From the NCBI GenBank assembly GCA_900549805.1, contig URPV01000030.1:1-13911 (forward strand): a stretch of 13,911 bases of DNA, read 5' to 3'. This DNA is from an uncultured Veillonella sp. Lineage in GTDB: Bacteria > Bacillota > Negativicutes > Veillonellales > Veillonellaceae. The notes beneath the pieces were generated by a model. That model was given only the letters and a program-made list of their open reading frames with translations. It did not search any database and was not told where the DNA came from. A program made the position numbers and the translations under genes. Positions 6,343-13,110 of the stretch are shown one piece after another (the stretch's first letter is position 1; every line of letters begins with the position of its first letter).

Positions 6343-8289
6343 CTATGCTCTAAGGAATTTTACGAGTCTGCAAACACCTCCTATCACGAGCAATATAGCG
6401 CCTGTCCAAACAAGCCAGATGAAAGGTTTAAAGCTAACTTCTGCTTGAATAGGAGCTACCTTTTCTTTGTCTAAGTCTACTGCTGTTAATTTAATTTCCC
6501 CAAAATTACCAGTAATAGCATGTAACTCCATACGATAGTGGCCGTCCAAAACAATGATTGGCACTGGTTTGAAGTTTTGACCCTGTTTCGTAATGGAAAG
6601 TGTTACCTCTTCTTCTTTCTTGCCATCAGTAACGCGCAAGAGAGTTTGGGCAGATTGGTTACCTGTAGCACCCATAGTTGAGATATTGCCCTTTTCATAA
6701 GCGATGAGAATACCATCGCCCATAGCCATACCACCACGTTTAATGGTAATTTCTGGGGCAGGATCGGAATCAACTGCTGGCGCAAAATACAGGTCACCAG
6801 TAAGCCCGCTGACAATAGCCGGTGCCTTAGCGGCATCTTGGCCGTGGTCGTTGAGCTTAGTTTCAGCTTCTACCTGCTTGCCGTCTACATCGAAGACATG
6901 GTATTTAGCACTTTGGTCATCAGCCATACGAATCCCTTGGTAGGTGATGGTGCGACCTGCAAAGTCTACTGGCTGACCCACCACAAATTGTTCTTGTGTA
7001 TCTTGAGCCAAGAAGCCAGAGATAAAAATCCCTGCAGCCATGATTACTACCCCACCATGGATGATAGCAGAACCAAAGGCAATACCTTTACGACGAATAT
7101 AGTATGCAAACAACATGACGAGCAAGACCACAAAGAGTGGGCCCATCGTCTTATTGTAGAAGGCGCTTTGAACAGCTGTACCCTTACCGGTAATCCCTGA
7201 GATGAATGGGAGGGACATACCGAATGTAACGATAATGGCCATAACAACGATGACTAGCATAGCTGCTACAAGAAGGAAATTAGGATTGGATACACCATCG
7301 TAAATTTCCCCTGCTGGGATATCTTGCCACTTGAAAGCAAGAACAAAGAATCCTAGCATGGTCAAGAGAGCTACGACACCACCTAAGAGAAGGCCAATGT
7401 CGCCACCAGAGAAGGAGTGAACGGAAAAGTCACCCAAGACCCCAGACCGGGTCAAGAATGAACCGTAAACAACGAATATATAACCAAAGATAGAGGCAGA
7501 AATCATAGGTTTAAAGAAACCCTTATTCTTATGAGCTCCAAATTGGAAATGCAAAATAATGGTAGCAATCAACCAAGGAACCAAGGAAGCATTTTCTACC
7601 GGGTCCCAGCCCCAATAGCCGCCCCAGCCTAATGTTTCATAGGCCCAGAAGCCACCGAGGAAGATACCTGCACCCAATACAGTCCAAGCAAGAACTGTAG
7701 CAGTACGGGCTTTCTTGAGCCAACTTTCATAGTCATTGGTGAAGAGTGCGCCCAAGGCATAGCAGAATGGAATCGCTAAGAAGGCATAGCCCATAAAGAG
7801 GAGTGGTGGATGAGATACCATCCAGATGTTTTGCAATAGTGGGTTAAGCCCTGCCCCATCAGCTTCTACTACAGGTGCCAAATCGAATGGATTCTTGGCA
7901 AACAAGAGTAATACCAAGAGGACTTGAAGCAAAAGATAGATGGAAAATGAAGTGCGGTTCATAGACTTCCGCAAGAGAAGAACCGTCCCTGCCACAGCAT
8001 GAAGGAGGAGCCACAAGAGGAAGGACCCCTGTTGGCCAGCCCATAAACCTGTAAATTTATAAATAGGTGCCAAATCGACAGATGAATAAGCCCAAACATA
8101 TTCATATTCGAAGCGATCTGTCATAAACAAAGAAATCAAATAACCGGCTGTAATCACCGTAACGACTAAGGCCACGTATTGGAGGATACGAGTAGCCTTG
8201 TTGATCTCATAACCCTGACTCTTGCGGTTAAAGAAGAGGGCCGCCAAGGACAAGATTAGGATCAAACTCAACAATAAAGAACCTATCAT
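6343..8289 (-). CDS. ccmF: CcmF, cytochrome c haem lyase subunit
   Basis: The 648-residue polytopic membrane protein has the length of E. coli CcmF. The WWD haem-handling loop is GWGGYWGWDP (221-230; W222, W226, W228, D229). All four histidines expected for CcmF are present in context: H160 in MVSHPPLLFMGY and H291 in SVHSF, the periplasmic pair that holds haem at the WWD loop, and H247 and H411, which match the transmembrane haem-b ligands. A soluble periplasmic region (about 430-620) precedes the last membrane helix. CcmF takes haem from CcmE and forms the thioether bonds to apocytochrome cysteines. Its ATG overlaps the ccmE stop (ATGA) and nrfH follows after 33 nt. It is the only lyase gene here, with no ccmH/ccmI or nrfEFG beside it. 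NrfE is a CcmF homologue, so this protein may also serve the CXXCK site of NrfA; that is inference. Confidence 0.95.
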   Translation of the reverse strand: MIGSLLLSLILILSLAALFFNRKSQGYEINKATRILQYVALVVTVITAGYLISLFMTDRFEYEYVWAYSSVDLAPIYKFTGLWAGQQGSFLLWLLLHAVAGTVLLLRKSMNRTSFSIYLLLQVLLVLLLFAKNPFDLAPVVEADGAGLNPLLQNIWMVSHPPLLFMGYAFLAIPFCYALGALFTNDYESWLKKARTATVLAWTVLGAGIFLGGFWAYETLGWGGYWGWDPVENASLVPWLIATIILHFQFGAHKNKGFFKPMISASIFGYIFVVYGSFLTRSGVLGDFSVHSFSGGDIGLLLGGVVALLTMLGFFVLAFKWQDIPAGEIYDGVSNPNFLLVAAMLVIVVMAIIVTFGMSLPFISGITGKGTAVQSAFYNKTMGPLFVVLLVMLFAYYIRRKGIAFGSAIIHGGVVIMAAGIFISGFLAQDTQEQFVVGQPVDFAGRTITYQGIRMADDQSAKYHVFDVDGKQVEAETKLNDHGQDAAKAPAIVSGLTGDLYFAPAVDSDPAPEITIKRGGMAMGDGILIAYEKGNISTMGATGNQSAQTLLRVTDGKKEEEVTLSITKQGQNFKPVPIIVLDGHYRMELHAITGNFGEIKLTAVDLDKEKVAPIQAEVSFKPFIWLVWTGAILLVIGGVCRLVKFLRA

Positions 8290-8657
8290 TGTGGTTTTTT
8301 CCCTTCATACTTAGATGGACACTTAATTAATAGTTTATTGGATTCAATAACTCCATTTTCGTACTTGCCAATGGCTACGATATGGACGGATTGATCGAAA
8401 TCATCTGGTTTCAAACCATGGTAAACAACTTCAGCTTCCTTACCTTCATCGTCGATGAGGAAGAAGTGGAAGTTACCATCTTGTTGCATGCCATACGGCT
8501 TACTTCTATCCAAGGTGCCCTTAACTTGTACGTTAGAGCTCTTTTCAGAAGCCTCTTGAATGGATACATACGGCGTCGCATTGTCATTAAAGGCATAAAC
8601 ACAGTAGGAACCAAATACGATAAGAGGAATGAGCAAGGCTAAATGACGTTTTTTCAT
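8286..8657 (-). CDS. ccmE: CcmE haem chaperone, CxxxY variant
   Basis: The 123-residue protein has one N-terminal membrane anchor (about 5-23) followed by a small periplasmic beta-barrel (OB-like) domain with the CcmE signature VVYHGLKPDDFDQ (77-89), then GKYENGVIESNKLLIKCPSKY. In classical CcmE the haem is bound covalently by a His in an HxxxY motif near the C-terminus. Here the equivalent motif is C113-PSK-Y117, the CxxxY form described for the variant Ccm system of archaea and several Deltaproteobacteria, in which the haem is attached through cysteine. The protein is shorter than E. coli CcmE (159), with only six residues after the motif. It receives haem with the help of CcmABC and donates it to CcmF. 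Four-base ATGA overlaps join it to both ccmC and ccmF; the ribosome site is AAGGAG. Confidence 0.93.
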   Translation of the reverse strand: MKKRHLALLIPLIVFGSYCVYAFNDNATPYVSIQEASEKSSNVQVKGTLDRSKPYGMQQDGNFHFFLIDDEGKEAEVVYHGLKPDDFDQSVHIVAIGKYENGVIESNKLLIKCPSKYEGKKPQ

Positions 8658-9286
8658 TCTTGTATCTCCTTCACTAAATAGTTCTTTTTATAGAGCAATT
8701 TGAAGAATAGTAAAGTAAAGAATAAGAGAGATCCCATCAGGGTCCAAATCATAATGGTGTCCATTTCAATCTTACCGCTTGCATTAATGAGAGGTTCTGG
8801 ATGCAAGGAGAAGTAAATCCGTGGTAATACAAAGACCAAGAATGGCATAACCACCGTGGACAAGAGTGTATAAATGGATGAAATCTTAGCCTTACGGGTT
8901 GGCTCGATGTTACCTTGCCGCAAGGTCAGATTAGCAGCGTAAATAAGGAGTAAAACAAAGATTGATGTTTCTCGAGGGTCCCAATTCCAATAAGCACCCC
9001 ATGTCAACTTGGCGAAAACAGCACCGGATACAGTGGCCCAGATGCAGAAGAAGAAGCCAAGCAAGCAGGCCTTATAAGACCGCATATCATCTTTTAACTT
9101 ATGGCCCTTAAGATACTTAATGGCATAAATAGCAGATGTGATGAAGGCCAAGACGGAAACCCAGGCCACAGGGATGTGGAAAAAAGCGATTCGCACATAC
9201 TTGCCGAGACCTACTGCTTCAGGCACTTGGAAGAAGACTGCGTAGACCACAATGATTCCAAGCAGGCCTAGAATAATATTGAACAT
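8654..9286 (-). CDS. ccmC: CcmC, haem-handling WWD-domain membrane protein
   Basis: The 210-residue, roughly six-helix membrane protein has the WWD motif LTWGAYWNWDPRETS (94-108) between membrane segments and two flanking periplasmic histidines, H37 in FHIPVAW and H162 in SLHPEP. These correspond to the axial haem ligands known in E. coli CcmC. CcmC presents haem on the outer face of the membrane for covalent attachment to CcmE. At 210 residues it is somewhat shorter than the E. coli protein (245), and the DPRETS wording of the motif resembles the related CcsA/ResC family. The company of ccmA, ccmB and ccmE supports CcmC. The ATG follows AGGAGG by four bases, lies eight bases after the ccmB stop, and the gene's stop overlaps ccmE. 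CcmD, a small peptide that normally helps CcmC, is not encoded here. Confidence 0.93.
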   Translation of the reverse strand: MFNIILGLLGIIVVYAVFFQVPEAVGLGKYVRIAFFHIPVAWVSVLAFITSAIYAIKYLKGHKLKDDMRSYKACLLGFFFCIWATVSGAVFAKLTWGAYWNWDPRETSIFVLLLIYAANLTLRQGNIEPTRKAKISSIYTLLSTVVMPFLVFVLPRIYFSLHPEPLINASGKIEMDTIMIWTLMGSLLFFTLLFFKLLYKKNYLVKEIQE

Positions 9287-9294
9287 AAGTCCTC

Positions 9295-9972
9295 CTATTC
9301 ATACCAAAGGAAGTCAAACAATATAGAAGATACAGCTAAGACAAGAAGGTCATAGGCCAGAATCATAAGATAGGATGTCATGGTGGGTATGGTTGATCCC
9401 AAAACCTCTGTCATAGCCTGTATGAGAAGTAGAAAGATTGGTAAAAAGATAGGAAAGGAAATAATAGCAAAGAGATAATGCTGATTTCCCATGAATGCCA
9501 CAAGCGCACCCAAGAGGGTCCCCGCTGCGGCAATGCCTAAATCTCCTAGAATAAGTAAGAGGACGACATAACCAATATTAGTTACATCTACATCCATAAG
9601 GATAATGAAGCCAATGCCCAAGAGGAGGGACATGACCAAGACCATACAAAAATTATAGAGGAACTTCCCTAGAAATACTACCTGGGCTGGTGTATAGAGT
9701 TGAAGGGCTAAGAGAGTGCCCCGTTCTCGTTCCTGCACAAAAGCCTTATCTAGGGTAGCTAAGGTAGTGAAAAAGATGATAATCCAGAACAAGGCAGATA
9801 AGGTCTCAAGTCCCATGCTGGAGCTCACTGCATTCATGGACATGGAAACCAAGAAGAGCGAGATGAAAGAGAATTGAATAAAGGACATAAGACCAGCCTT
9901 GGTTCTATATTCTACCAAGAGTTCTTTTCTTAAGAGAGCGTCTACCTTACGCAATGTGGATACTAGTGGCAT
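9295..9972 (-). CDS. ccmB: CcmB, membrane subunit of the haem-release ABC complex
   Basis: The 225-residue hydrophobic protein has about six predicted membrane helices: hydrophobic blocks near 26-46, 55-72, 103-126, 130-155, 167-188 and 195-220. The N-terminal KVDALLRKELLVEYRTKAGL and FVQERERGTL (about 78-87) segments are typical of CcmB. With CcmA and CcmC it forms the ABC-type complex that releases holo-CcmE from CcmC; it is not a proven haem exporter. The ATG lies 26 bases inside ccmA, behind a full GGAGGT ribosome site (9986-9981) eight bases upstream, which settles the start despite the overlap. Length is close to the family norm (about 220). Confidence 0.92.
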   Translation of the reverse strand: MPLVSTLRKVDALLRKELLVEYRTKAGLMSFIQFSFISLFLVSMSMNAVSSSMGLETLSALFWIIIFFTTLATLDKAFVQERERGTLLALQLYTPAQVVFLGKFLYNFCMVLVMSLLLGIGFIILMDVDVTNIGYVVLLLILGDLGIAAAGTLLGALVAFMGNQHYLFAIISFPIFLPIFLLLIQAMTEVLGSTIPTMTSYLMILAYDLLVLAVSSILFDFLWYE

Positions 9973-10561
9973 CAGCTCTCACCTCCCCGAGTTCGTTAGT
10001 GGCCCAGAGAACAGTACAGCCTTGGCCTACCGCCCGATCCACTATAGACCGGACAAAGGCCTTACCTTCTTCATCTAGGTTGGATGTGGGTTCATCCAAA
10101 ATCCAAACCTGTGCTTGGCTAGCTACTAGGACAGCAAACTTGAGTCGCTGTTTCATCCCCGTAGAGAAAGTTCTCACCGTTTGATGGACCACATGACCTA
10201 GGCCAATTTCTTGCAGAAGATTGAGTAGATCTGCCTCCTTGAGGAGCGTCCGCATACCAGCTAGAAATTTAATATTTTCTAGGGCTGTCAACTCTTCATA
10301 AAGAACTAAGTCAGGAGATACGATACCCAGACATGCTCGATAGTCCTCTAGACTCAATTCTTTACCATCCACCTTGGCCAAGACATAACCTTGATCAGGA
10401 CTTAAGAGCTGGCCAATAATTTTAAGCAAGGTTGACTTGCCTGACCCATTAGGGCCGAGAATGAAATGAATCTGCCCCCCCTGACAGGAGAAATTTAAAT
10501 CCTTGTACAAAAAACGGGGGCCAAATGATTTAGATACAAGTGTAACCTGTATTTCAACCAT
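9947..10561 (-). CDS. ccmA: CcmA, ATPase subunit of the cytochrome c maturation ABC complex
   Basis: The 204-residue ABC ATPase has Walker A GPNGSGKST (36-44), LYEELTALENI (88-98), ABC signature FSTGMKQRL (132-140) and Walker B with D-loop VWILDEPTSNLDE (152-164). The LTALEN and short C-terminus fit CcmA. ATP hydrolysis drives release of haem-loaded CcmE. The Q-loop Gln is not obvious (VSPDLV at 81-86), and the H-loop position reads ATNE (Asn, not His), so the switch residues are non-standard while the catalytic motifs are intact. The chosen ATG (10561) follows AGAGGGGG. A longer frame from TTG at 10588 is rejected because that codon overlaps the TATAAT box of the promoter. It is the first gene of ccmABCEF-nrfHA; its last 26 bases overlap ccmB. 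Confidence 0.93.
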   Translation of the reverse strand: MVEIQVTLVSKSFGPRFLYKDLNFSCQGGQIHFILGPNGSGKSTLLKIIGQLLSPDQGYVLAKVDGKELSLEDYRACLGIVSPDLVLYEELTALENIKFLAGMRTLLKEADLLNLLQEIGLGHVVHQTVRTFSTGMKQRLKFAVLVASQAQVWILDEPTSNLDEEGKAFVRSIVDRAVGQGCTVLWATNELGEVRADATSIHIA

Positions 10562-10587
10562 AAGGCCCCCTCTTTCTCGCACCAGCA

Positions 10588-10616
10588 ATTATAATGTATA
10601 GATAGATTTATCTCAA
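10588..10616 (-). promoter_or_regulatory. Near-consensus sigma-70-type promoter of ccmABCEF-nrfHA
   Basis: TTGAGA (10616-10611) is followed after exactly 17 bases by TATAAT (10593-10588) on the minus strand. The predicted start (about 10581) is 20 nt before the ccmA ATG, leaving just room for the AGAGGGGG ribosome site. Eleven of twelve consensus bases match, so this could drive substantial expression without an activator. Confidence 0.75.
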
Positions 10617-10697
10617 TTCTCAATATTATTTATATTATAACTGGATTTTTATAAAAACACAATACAATGATTGCTTTTATTTTCCTTGATAGTCAGG

Positions 10698-10703
10698 ATT
10701 CTA
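10698..10703 (-). promoter_or_regulatory. -10-like element of a possible activator-dependent second promoter
   Basis: TAGAAT (10703-10698, five of six to TATAAT) would place a start near 10691, so the CRP/FNR-type palindrome is centred at about -40.5, very close to the -41.5 of class II activated promoters. The -35 position reads ACAGAA and is buried in the palindrome, as expected for activator dependence. The resulting leader would be about 130 nt. Confidence 0.4.
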
Positions 10704-10723
10704 CTACCTATATTAATAGCTTC

Positions 10724-10739
10724 TGTGACTTATGTCACA
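10724..10739. promoter_or_regulatory. CRP/FNR-superfamily binding site (TGTGA-N6-TCACA)
   Basis: TGTGAC-TTAT-GTCACA is a perfect palindrome identical in form to the CRP consensus. In anaerobes, CRP-like sites of this form have been assigned to HcpR, a CRP/FNR-family regulator of nitrite and nitric oxide response genes; that link is from memory. Its place upstream of a nitrite reductase operon makes such a regulator a reasonable candidate. No regulator gene lies in the window. Confidence 0.7.
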
Positions 10740-10837
10740 TATTTTCTCAGCCCAAAGTATACCAATTTAATCATCTTTAGAGTATATAAATACAAAAATT
10801 GCTAATATTCTTATAACATTTCCCCTATTTCAACTTA

Positions 10838-10869
10838 TAAATAAAGACCCCTCTATAAAGAAGGGCCTT
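10838..10869 (-). terminator. Rho-independent terminator after the COG4100 gene
   Basis: On the minus strand AAGGCCCTTC (10869-10860), loop TTTATA and GAGGGGTCTT (10853-10844) form a ten-pair stem with two G-T wobbles, followed by TATTTATAAG. It starts 19 bases after the stop codon of the COG4100 gene and closes the methyltransferase-miaA-COG4100 unit. Confidence 0.75.
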
Positions 10870-10887
10870 GAATCAATATTCTATGGT

Positions 10888-12129
10888 CTATATTCTATGT
10901 TTTAAAATTTCTCTAGCTGCACCAAGAATACCTAGCATAGAATGTTCAAAGACCAAGCCCCCTTGCATAAAGATGGTGTAAGGTGGGCGCACTGGGCCAT
11001 CTGCAGATAACTCGATAGAGGACCCCTGTACAAAGGTTCCTCCAGCCATAATAATTTGATCCTCATAGCCTGGCATATCCCCTGGCACTGGATGAACATG
11101 GGCATCTACTGGAGAATACGCCTGCATGCCGGCACAGAAGTATTCCATTTCATCTGCATTAGCCAGATTAATGGCTTGAATCAAGTCATAGCGGTCTGTG
11201 TCAACAGCCGGCATAGACTCATAGCCCAAGAGTTGAGCGACAGCTGCTGTATAAACAGCTCCTTTGAGAGCCTGTAAAACTACGTGAGGGGCTAGGAAGA
11301 GACCTTGGAAGAAGAGACGATAGCCACCGGCGTAAGACCCCATGTGGTCGCCCAATCCAGGGGCCGTCAATTGGTAGGCTGTATCCTCTACTAAGTCAGC
11401 TCGACCTACTACGTAGCCTCCTGTAGGGGCAATGCCGCCACCAGCATTCTTAATGAGGGAGCCGGCCATAATATCCGCTCCCACTTCCAAAGGCTCCCGC
11501 GTTTCAGTGAACTCCCCATAACAATTGTCTACAAAGGTCACCGTATGAGGGTTTTTCTTCTTTACTACTGCAACAATCTTACCTATATCTTCAACGGAGA
11601 GGGGTTGTCGAGTAGAGTAGCCACGAGATCGTTGAATGACAACGACTCGTGTATTTTCATTGACAGCAGACTCAATAGCCGCTAGGTCATAGTGGTCATC
11701 CTTGAGGTTCGCTTCTTTATAGATAAAGCCTTTTTCAACTAATGATCCCCGTGTATCACGGTTGGATCCGATTACGGTTTGCATGGTGTCATAAGGTTGA
11801 CCCACAGCATAGACGAATTCCTTACCCTTATCTCCATTACCCATAATGGCTAAGAGGGTAGTCGCCAGAGCGTGAGTCCCCGACACAAAATGAGGCCGAA
11901 CCAAGGCCTTTTCCCCTTTAAAAACATGAGCAAAGACTTGATCTAGTTTTTCACGCCCTACATCGTTATATCCATAGCCTGAAGAAGGATTAAAATGATA
12001 GTCCGATAACTGGCATTCTCGAAAGGCATTAAGGACCTTTTCTGTATTGGCCAAGGCAATAGGTTCAAATTTCTTGAATTGAGGTTCCGCGAGAGCCATA
12101 GCTTGCTCACGCAGTTGATCGATTGTCAT
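10888..12129 (-). CDS. PLP-dependent methionine gamma-lyase-like protein (COG4100, 'aluminium resistance' family, YnbB-like)
   Basis: The 413-residue fold-type I PLP enzyme matches the COG4100 family, annotated as cystathionine beta-lyase-like or involved in aluminium resistance. The cofactor lysine is K227 in AGSLIKNAGGGIAPTGGY; the aspartate that contacts the pyridine nitrogen is D201 in FVDNCYGEF. The NPSSGYGYNDVGRE (47-60), SGTHA (83-87) and VIQRSRGYSTR (164-174) segments are characteristic. The true substrate of the family is not settled; a C-S lyase activity is inferred from homology only. The ATG (12129) follows AGGAG. It lies 12 nt after miaA and ends before a terminator. A similar miaA-ynbB neighbourhood exists in Bacillus subtilis, where hfq and hflX lie between; they are absent here. 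Confidence 0.88.
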   Translation of the reverse strand: MTIDQLREQAMALAEPQFKKFEPIALANTEKVLNAFRECQLSDYHFNPSSGYGYNDVGREKLDQVFAHVFKGEKALVRPHFVSGTHALATTLLAIMGNGDKGKEFVYAVGQPYDTMQTVIGSNRDTRGSLVEKGFIYKEANLKDDHYDLAAIESAVNENTRVVVIQRSRGYSTRQPLSVEDIGKIVAVVKKKNPHTVTFVDNCYGEFTETREPLEVGADIMAGSLIKNAGGGIAPTGGYVVGRADLVEDTAYQLTAPGLGDHMGSYAGGYRLFFQGLFLAPHVVLQALKGAVYTAAVAQLLGYESMPAVDTDRYDLIQAINLANADEMEYFCAGMQAYSPVDAHVHPVPGDMPGYEDQIIMAGGTFVQGSSIELSADGPVRPPYTIFMQGGLVFEHSMLGILGAAREILKHRI

Positions 12130-12141
12130 GGAGACTCCTCT

Positions 12142-13068
12142 CTATTTCATAAGTGGCTCAACCATAGGAAGAGCTAAGTTATATATATCATCATCCGTCA
12201 TACCCTCTTCAATATCTATCCATTGAATATAAGGCATACGTTTATACCATGTCATTTGCCGTTTGGCAAAGCGACGAGTATTTTGCTTAATGGTCTCAAT
12301 GCAGGCCTCCTGACTGAGGTCACCCATTAGATAATCTAAAACCTCTTTATAGCCTATGCCCTTAAGAGACTGGACCTTTTTATCTAGGCCAGCGTCCAAT
12401 AGGGCCTCTACCTCTTGAAAAAGCCCTGCTTGAATCATGAGGTCTACCCGTAAATTAATGCGGTCGTATAATGACTTACGATCCCGTCGCAACCCCAAAA
12501 CTGGCCCCTGATAGGATAGGCCTTCCTTTGTCTGTTGGGTCAGGGCTTGATAGTCTCCCACCTCCATGAGCTCAATCGCCCGATAGAGCCGGTGCTTATC
12601 TCGAAAATTGAGACTAATATGGCCCTTAGCGGCTAAGGCGTCTCCATAAGTCCGCAAAGCTTCTATCCCCCCCTCCTCATAGAGTCGATCAAGGGACTGG
12701 CGAAGGGATACATTAGGATCCTTCTTAGAAAACTGATAATTTTCTAAGAGAGATTGAACATATAGGCCTGTGCCTCCCGATAAGATGGGGACTTGCCCCT
12801 TATCATTTAACGCTTTGATTATGGCCTGGGCCTGATCTTGAAAGAGGGCCGTAGAATAAGCCTCATGGGGTTCCAAAATATCGATTAAATAGTGGGGCAC
12901 GGCAGCCAATTCTTCCTTAGAGGGTTTGGCCGAGCCGATATCCAGGCCTCGATAGACTTGATAGGCATCGCCAGAGATGACGGAAGACCCAAAGGTCTTA
13001 GCTAGGCGCAATGTTAAATTCGTCTTTCCTACAGCTGTAGGACCGAGTATAGTAATTAACTTGTCCAT
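12142..13068 (-). CDS. miaA: tRNA dimethylallyltransferase MiaA
   Basis: The 308-residue enzyme has a P-loop GPTAVGKT (9-16), the substrate-binding segment SGDAYQVYRGLDIGSAKP (32-49, with D34), SGGTGLYVQSL (97-107) and the C-terminal RRFAKRQMTWYKR segment typical of MiaA. It transfers a dimethylallyl group from DMAPP to N6 of A37 in tRNAs reading UNN codons; MiaB and others act later. Length is normal (about 300-316). The DAYQVY wording replaces the more common DSMQVY, a mild variant that keeps the Asp. The ATG (13068) lies nine bases after GAGGGGG. It is preceded by the methyltransferase gene after 42 nt and followed by the COG4100 gene after 12 nt, so all three are probably one transcript. 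Confidence 0.96.
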   Translation of the reverse strand: MDKLITILGPTAVGKTNLTLRLAKTFGSSVISGDAYQVYRGLDIGSAKPSKEELAAVPHYLIDILEPHEAYSTALFQDQAQAIIKALNDKGQVPILSGGTGLYVQSLLENYQFSKKDPNVSLRQSLDRLYEEGGIEALRTYGDALAAKGHISLNFRDKHRLYRAIELMEVGDYQALTQQTKEGLSYQGPVLGLRRDRKSLYDRINLRVDLMIQAGLFQEVEALLDAGLDKKVQSLKGIGYKEVLDYLMGDLSQEACIETIKQNTRRFAKRQMTWYKRMPYIQWIDIEEGMTDDDIYNLALPMVEPLMK

Positions 13069-13110
13069 GGAAGTGCCCCCTCTCCTAAAATAGGATAGGA
13101 ATAATTGAAT

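Larger units (their letters stand above)
10562..10887. other. AT-rich intergenic regulatory region upstream of ccmA
   Basis: These 326 bp contain no credible gene. In the direction of transcription they hold the terminator of the upstream COG4100 gene (10838-10869), about 100 bp of AT-rich DNA, a perfect CRP/FNR-type palindrome (10724-10739), a -10-like TAGAAT (10703-10698), a second AT-rich stretch (about 10617-10690) in which no further motif was recognised, and a near-consensus promoter (10588-10616). Confidence 0.7.

Noticed and set aside
8654..9300. A hidden ccmD between ccmB/ccmC and ccmE
   Set aside because: The ccmB-ccmC gap is eight bases and ccmC-ccmE overlap by four, leaving no room for even a short peptide gene in the usual place.
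10562..10588. N-terminal extension of CcmA from TTG at 10588
   Set aside because: The TTG overlaps the TATAAT box, so it would lie upstream of the predicted transcript start; the ATG at 10561 has an AGAGGGGG ribosome site and the family-typical start.
10888..13068. hfq or hflX expected beside miaA
   Set aside because: The miaA-COG4100 gap is only 12 nt; neither gene is present in the window.
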